Positions 38,401-46,300 of a DNA stretch of 64,000 nt are shown one piece after another (the first letter of the stretch is position 1; every line of letters starts with the position of its first letter). Source of the stretch: Pempheris klunzingeri (lineage: Eukaryota; Chordata; Actinopteri; Acropomatiformes; Pempheridae). The notes below the pieces were generated by a model that was not told the origin of the DNA, made no database searches, and was given only the letters and a program-made list of their open reading frames with translations. Both the position numbers and the translations under genes were made by a program. The DNA lies in contig NC_092024.1 in the NCBI RefSeq assembly GCF_042242105.1, forward strand, positions 3,109,501 to 3,173,500. Direction: 5' to 3'.

Positions 38401-41400
38401 GAGAGAACCCACGCTAGCATGCAAACTCCACACAGAAACACCCCGGGTTCAAACCGGGATTCGAACCCGGAACTTTCTAGCTGTCAGGCAACAGTGCTAA
38501 CCACAGCACCACCAAGGTTACATTAATTCCCTGCCTTGTTATTTAGACACATACACATGAAGGGGAAAAGAAATAAGAATAATAAGTGTTAAGTGCACAA
38601 ACACAGCCTTCTTTCAACCACCTTCTTGAAAATGGCTGGATTAAGATATTTGGGCATATCCAAAAAACCTGTTGATGTCCAAGTCTTTCAGAACGTTCAA
38701 AAGTAGGTGTGTTTCTCAGTCTGACCAGAAATATGGGCTTTTCTTGTGGGCATGCACATCTCTGTGCATCCCTACGTCGGCCTTGTAAACTGTTGGATAG
38801 TTGGTTTGTTTACAACACGCAGACTGGCTGTAAACAGGCAAGAGGCCATGTGTCACAAACTGTGGTTCAAAAGCTTCTCTAGTATGAATGTGCTTTATTA
38901 CCTGAATAATTTCAGGTTTTAGGAGCTCAGGTTTTATCCCATATGTCTCAATCAGAAAATGCTACATTCGGAATGAGGCCTTGTTCAGAATATCCAGACA
39001 GAATATGCTGTTTACGTGCCCCATATCAAATCTGGAATATGGTCACAGTCAGAATAATGATGGAATATCAGCATTTCGAGGAGAACTAGGCTGGACAACG
39101 AAGAGATCTTACTGTGAATTTTCCCATGTGCGAGCAGCTGTGGTTCAGCTCATTCATTACCAACAGAGGGGAATACAGATCAAATGGAGTGTGAATGAGA
39201 TAAGTTAGGAGCAGAAAGAGCAGGACAACATGACTTTGGAGAGGAAGTGAGGGCGAGTTTAAGGAAGGAATCATCAGGGAGCAAGTAAATGTATGTGCAT
39301 GAATTTATTGGCGTTCAAATTGGCTTCAGTGCTGTGTGTTAAGTCCATAAGCACTTTCGATTATCAGAGCAGGAGCAGCAAAGGTGTCAATTTACAGAAA
39401 TGTCCAACATTTCATTAAAAAACTGTCTGCAATCCCCCGACCCCTCAACATCTGCTGGTGAGTGTCTGACTGATTACCAGAACATCATAGTATCAGGGGG
39501 TTGGTACATCACATGTTCACACTGAGTACACTAAGGCCATGCCTGCAGTCTATATGCACGCTTTATCAACCTGGTGGAGGAGGATTTAAAAACCTACATA
39601 TACCAAATATAAAAAGGAAAATTAAGTGAAATAATTCAAAAAGAGAATCTAAGACAAAGACATATATGGTGCAAAAGTTAAAATATACAGATAAAATATG
39701 GGCAGGTTTTGGTTTGCTGTTCACAAAATGTGGCCTTTGCTTTCCAGTGGTATATAAGAAGGAGGCTTTATTGTTGCCTGCCAGTTTGATAATAACCCCC
39801 CTTTCGATAGCTGAATGAGATGACAATAATGTGTTGCAGCAGGCAGTTCTTGGGACAAATTATTGATTTCTGTATTTTGCAGACCGCTTCAGTTGTATGG
39901 ACATGGTATCATATGGCCAATCAGTCTCATTCACTCACTACTGGAAGTACGATTAACCTAAATTAGCCTGCCTCTGTATTGATTTGCCATTTCCTTTTCG
40001 ACTCTGCTCATCTTTTTCAGAAAGGTGACCACAGCTTTCATCTTTCACCTCTGACCTTGTGGACATGATGTGGCGTTGACTTCCTGTAGGTCCTTACGGC
40101 CCACTTTAATGCTGCTTTAGATAACCTTTTGCCACCCTAAAGCTGCTACGTGTTTGTGTTCTAAACTGCTGATTGATTTATTTACAAAAATAGTTTTAAT
40201 TGGAGCCATAATGAGGTCGCGTAAAGAGGAAGTCAAAGCTTTTAACCTTAAACACAGTCATTGGCTGGGAAGAGTCACCAGGTGGTGTTTGTGTGCTTCT
40301 GATGAAAGGCACAGTGGCTCTGCTCGACTTTCTGCTGATGCTCACAGTTTCCACACCTGCGCTGACGTCGTGGCTGTGATTACCGATGCAGTGTGTGTGT
40401 TTATATGTGTGTGCGCACTGGTGTATCTCTATGTCTGTATATCAGACATAAATCTCACAGCCTCCTGGATGTTTTGTCTTCCTCCAGTCCTCATCCATCA
40501 CGGACATGAAACTCATTCTCTTTTCATGAGGTGGACTTTGCTCTGCTTCTAACACAAAGTAATGGAGGTCTCCTCGGCAAGCTGCTCCACACTCATTTCC
40601 TCCCTGCTAACAGCATCTCCCTCTCTCCAGCTTTAATACTGACCACTCTAGACCAAAGGTAGGGTTGACATTTCCTCACAACAGAAGCACGCCTTACTTG
40701 GAACCAGTGCCTTTGACTCACTCACATGATTCTGCATTGAGCTGAAGATTTATGAATGTCATTCGCTCTAAAGGCCTCATGTGGACAGTTCTGGAGAGCT
40801 CTTACAGTTATTTTGGCAGGAAGGGCAGAGATGATGGTTCCGGTATTGTGGGAATATACACAGATTTATCTTTAAGCCACAATAGTTGCTCTTTGGAGCT
40901 GTTCTCTGGCTCAGCAGTGCTGACATCAGCAGGCTAACATGCTGATCTGTAAAAGGTATACATTTACCGTGTTTTCCATCTTAGTTTAGTGTGTCAGCAT
41001 GCTAACATTTGCTAATTACCACCAAGCACATTCAAGGCTGATGAATGTCATTAGTTTTGCAGGTATTGGTCATAAAGCGCAGCATTGGACAGCCACCACA
41101 CAGCTCTCTCAATATTCATCCATTCTGTACCATCAAATATTTGATTTGCAGACCATGTCTGGTACAGTCACAGCGAAAAGAGGCTCAGTGGGCACTAAGG
41201 GAGAAATACCGAAATGATAAAAAAGACAAAGAAAGGCTTAAGACAGCAAAAGAAAGAAAAAGATTGTGACAGTAAGCTAGCAGGAAACTGTGAACGCTAG
41301 ACAAAGAGAGAAGTGAAAGCAAAGAAATTAAACAAGAAAGAGATGAGCAATTGGAGAAACAATGAAAAAGTGACAGATAGAGAAGCGTTGCAGAAATGGT

Positions 41401-43334
41401 GAGCACTGACAGGGTTTCCATAAAGCCAGTAAAACACGGGGCTCCGGGGAGCAGTGCAGGCAGCAAGAAAGACTCTCTGAGCCTGGGCGTCTGGATCAGG
41501 ATCGCAGCCGTGCATTGGCAGACAGGATCATCATCAGTCATGCTTCCTTCCTGTCCCATAATATTCACTAATGTTGGCCTATCTGTCACTGTGCAACTTC
41601 AGTCACACAGCTGTGAATACTTGACAGAGACCAATCCATGAGTACTGAGTGTTTTTCTCGGGGATTATGGCAGATATTTGTTTTGCCTATGAAAAAACAA
41701 CTAAGCAGAAAAACCTGAATGACTAATTAATTTCTTTTTTGCCGTTTGCCGTATTATCACCTTGTGAAGTTATTATGGCTGCTCTGCAGACATGGAGCAG
41801 CATTAATGTGAAGTTCCAGTAGTCACGCCCCTATTAGCTCATGTTTGATCTAAACCAACTTCTAAGAAAAACATCTTTTGCTGCTAATAACTTGCACTAT
41901 GTCCATCAGCTAATTGCTAGCCTCGCCCGTGCACTATGTTTGGTGCTGGGCAGGCAGCATACAGTACAGCGGGTGTGTCGGGGCTTTATCACCGAAGACA
42001 CTGCCTGTGTTCAGAGAGGATGCAGATGAGAGTGGAGTGTGATACATATACTGTATGTGGTGCTGCAGCAGTTAAAAAGCCCTATACAAAATTATAGATA
42101 ATACAACAATCTCAGTCAATCAAGAACATTTATGACTAAAATTTACTTTTTAGACATCATTTTTTTTTGTTTTAGACAGAACGTTGTTCAGATTGACTTC
42201 CATAGAAGCCGAAGTCCTCTGCAGGAAACCACTTCAGTCTTGTTGCCTTTGCGGCCTCCATAAATCATACAATGTTTATTTTCTGACAGGCCGTGTACAG
42301 TTAAGGTGCTCTATCCAGTCCCAAACCAATAAACCCAGAAGCACAGGGGAATGGTAGCTCACATAATGAGAAGCACTTTCGGTTTGTTTCATTTCTTCGC
42401 ATTAGGTGGAAGCAGCCACGGACTCTGAATCTGAAAGCAAAGGCTTGCGGGAGTACCACTCTGTGGGGATCCAGGTGGAGGACAACAAGAAAGGGTGAGC
42501 TAATGGTTCTGGGAATTTAAGCTCATTAGAAGACCTCAATCTTTGACGTTTGCTCTCTCTATTATGAACAATAGTCCCATTGTCTCTGCCATTATTTGCC
42601 ATTGTGGCCTGTGTGTATAAATGTGTATGTGCATTCATCTGTGTCTCTGTACCTCAGCCAGGGCAGGTTCAAACGCTCCAACAGTGTGACTGCAGCTGTG
42701 CAGGCTGACATGGAGTTGGAGGGCTTCCCTATCATGGAGGACAAGGGCCTGCAGTTCGGTGGGGGCTTCCAGCGGCACTCAGAGCCCAGCACACCCACCC
42801 AGTACGGGGCGGTGCGAACCGTACGCACCCAGGGGCTCTTCAGCTACCGTGAGGATTACCGTACCCCTGCTGAGCCCCCCAGTCCCAGGGAGACCACCAG
42901 CGAGACAACCTGGCAGCTGGAACCCCCCTCCCCACGGAATAACGCAGCATCGGCGGGGGAATCGGGCAGGGCATCCCCCTCCCTGAGGAGGGATGGAAGC
43001 TGGTTCATGCAACTGCTCCACACAGAGACCAAGAGGATGGAGGGCTGGTGTAAGGAGATGGAGGCAGAGGCTGAGGAGAATGACCTGTCTGAGGAGAGTG
43101 AGTGTTGTGCTCAAAGCTTCACGGGTCTGATTTGACGTTGCTTGTACAGTACTGAGTGTATGCCACTGTACTGTATGTGTTCTACTTGACATGCTGTGTG
43201 TGTGTGTGTGTGTTTCAGTCCTAGGCAAGATCCGAAGTGCAGTAGGAAGCGCTCAGCTGCTCATGTCTCAGAAATTCCAGCAATTCTACTGGCTGTGTCA
43301 GCAAAACCTGGTAAGAAACCTTTGAAAGAATCAA

Positions 43335-43382
<48 letters not shown>

Positions 43383-46300
43383 TGGGGCTGGGTGGGTAAA
43401 GGATACAAAAAAAAAAGAAGTTTTAAAAGGAATTAAAGTAGGAGAAACGAACCAGCTGCCATTTCCATTATTCCAACCAATGCAGTATCTATTTTGTCTG
43501 TTAATATAATGTAGAAATCATTTTTCAGTCATAGTTGAAAAGTCACTTTTAGTTATTTTCATGGCAACACAGACAAACTCAGCATTCAAGTCACATGTGG
43601 GTCAAATCCAGTTCTGCAGCCCATTCGCACAAGTAATTAGACTCCATTCAACGCGTTTCTATATGCATGAATCAGACAACATCACATCTGAATTTTAAGT
43701 GAGGAAAGAAAAATGAGTGTGACACAGCTGTAGAGCGAGCAAAGCGTATGGGTCTAGGAACATTGGCTGCACTGTGAAATTAACTTTTGTCATTAGAAAC
43801 GGTTCCACACTCCTTTATCTGTCCTCACAACCTTTGTTCTCCAAGCTTCGATACACATTTAATGCTTTTGCCGGCACTAACAAACTGAATCAAAGCTCCC
43901 TGAATATCATTGATTGTGGAAAGCTACAACACTGAGAATCAATAGCTATCTAGCACATTTATATGTGACCTGACCGTTTTGAAATGAACAAAACATGAGC
44001 GTGGATGGGTGTTTTTTCACTGGCTTGGTCCTGAGAAGAGAAGAACAGAGGGCTAAGCCACCCCTGGGTTTAAATAGACCTAAATATCCAGACACAAGCC
44101 GCTCTATTGCTCATCCAGTGCAGGAACACACACACACACACACATGGTCAGGGATTTCTGCCTGATATTTTTTTTTTCTTGCACTGTTCACAACTCGTTT
44201 TATTGATCTGAGCCAAGCACCCAATATTTCAGATGAAGTTGGTGTGGAGTTATGAGAGAAAGTGTTTCTGTTTTTGCAATGTGCAGCAGAAAGTGCTCAT
44301 TCAGGGAGAGTGGGAGTTGTACGGGGATTAGATACAGCGAACCGGCCTTTTAGACAAAGTCGAGCATAACTTTGTCCATTGAAGGACACCGTATTTTATT
44401 TGTGCAAGTTTACTTCATAATTTTTTCATCACAAAAACCTGCAGCATTTCTCCACATGACTAATTAATATGGAACAGTGTTCACTTCTTACTTTCATGCT
44501 TTGTTTGTGAAGTAAATTTCCACAAATGAGAACCTTAAAGAGGTGTCTAATTGTGCTTTATCATCTTGGTTCTCTCTACTTCATGGATCAACTTTCATAA
44601 AGCTTGAAACTCTATAAGAGAGACAAACAGTGTGCGTGGAGCACTCCAGGATTAAAAGTAAACACTGACACAGCCGAGGCTTAAAACTCGCTGACTCCTC
44701 CTAAATCTGCCAGCTCTGGATATCTGAAGCCTTAAGACTTCTGAGACAGTTTGCAGAACATCACAAGTTCAGAGGTCAGAATAAAGCTGATGAGGTGCTG
44801 CGGCACTCCCCCTGTAATTAAAGATAACAGCAGTGTGTTCTGTTCCCAGCTTCCCTCACATGATGGACACTATGATGTTTAAAATCTGCAGTGATTTTAA
44901 TCAATCTTTTTCCTGTACAAAGGAGCATTCTGATAATCTTGTAATACTACACATAATCAAAGCATAACGTAGCCTCTATTGGAATATTATGCACGTTTTG
45001 AAGACTTGACTCATGCCATATGAGAAAAAAAGTGAAATAACGTCACCGTAAACTTTAATGTCAGTTTAATATACTGACACATACAATTACAGCCATTGTA
45101 TCATCTCATAGATTTGAGATCATCTTGCATCTCTTTGATACATTTCTGGTTAGAACAGGCCAGTGTGGGAGGACATAATGCTATATTGTGATGGAAACAG
45201 AACCCCTTGAGACCAAATCATAGAAATGTAATGTAAAAAAAAAAGATGTAATGACTCCCTATGACTGCAGCTTAGGGTAGCGTAGTACCAGGCGCTGCCA
45301 TCGTATCCTAAATGTATTGGACAATCAGACAGCAGCACCCTTCACCAACCTAATCTAAATGTCGAGAGACTTGGAGTGTGAGTGTGAGAATGTCTCTGGG
45401 GTTGTTGAGTCGACGCGTACCACCGTGGTTGTGTTGCTGAAGTAGGCCTGCCATGTGTGAATCTCGGGATGTCGTCTCACATAGCTTAAGTTGCTGATTC
45501 TGCTGGCTTGAGAAAGACTGGAGCAAATAAAAACAAAAAACACAAGATGTGGATGGTTTTGCTAAGAATGAATATTTGCAACCACTGTGCTCTCAAACAG
45601 CCAGAGCAACCCTGCTGTTTGTAAACCGTATGCCACAAAGCTGCATCCATAAACACAATGTCAAACCTCTGCAGGTTTCAAAGAATTGTGTGCAAGACCA
45701 AGAAGAATTTGGTGTAAATAGAAATATTGCCCCGCCCAGAGATATGAAAGGTTTTAATTTGTAATAGTAGTTTCCTCAATACCTCTAATCATAGTGACAG
45801 ATTTGATGTGTTCAACATTGCTTCTTATTTGTCCATAGTCCATCCAGAACAGTGACCCTTGATATTGTTAGAACCATGTTGAATAAAATGTCCTGGAGAA
45901 ACTGGAGGTGTGTGCAAGGAGTTATTTGTGTGCTGAAACCAGCGTTGAGTCGACACTGTCCTTCACATCAGTCATATATCGTAGATCATCATAGAAAGAA
46001 GCTGGCCCAAAGCCAAGCCCAAACCTAACAGAAAGATTTGGACTTAATATCCTCAAAATAATCAATTATTAACATCAATTATCGGCACACAATCTCCTGA
46101 CTAATTGAGACCTGCAGCCACTGCGGGCCAGCTGCAGAGACAATGAGGTTTCTTTCTGAAGGGACCAAGACAGCGTGTTATTTCTGAGCTCTTTTGTGGA
46201 AATAAGTTAGAGCTGGTCTCCATTCCAGTTATTCCTCATGTCAACCAGAATCCCCATAGCTGGGATTAGGCTCTGTTCATGCCCGTTTTGATGAGTCTGA

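Larger units (their letters stand above)
36478..42405 (+). other. dlgap2: dlgap2 intron (about 5.9 kb)
   Basis: No exon is found. Mammalian DLGAP2, as I recall it, has an extra short segment (about 14 residues, with EFPEHQPYPR) between SIGIQ and VETATDSD. I did not find its coding sequence here, though a very short exon could escape me. The intron contains a (GT)n run (37878-37900), a dispersed teleost repeat with hairpins (38185-38514), and another fish-type repeat (40930-41095). Confidence 0.7.

Noticed and set aside
38447..38475. tRNA gene suggested by the GGTTCAAACC/GATTCGAACC boxes
   Set aside because: No A-box at the right distance and no acceptor or anticodon stems; better read as part of a dispersed repeat.
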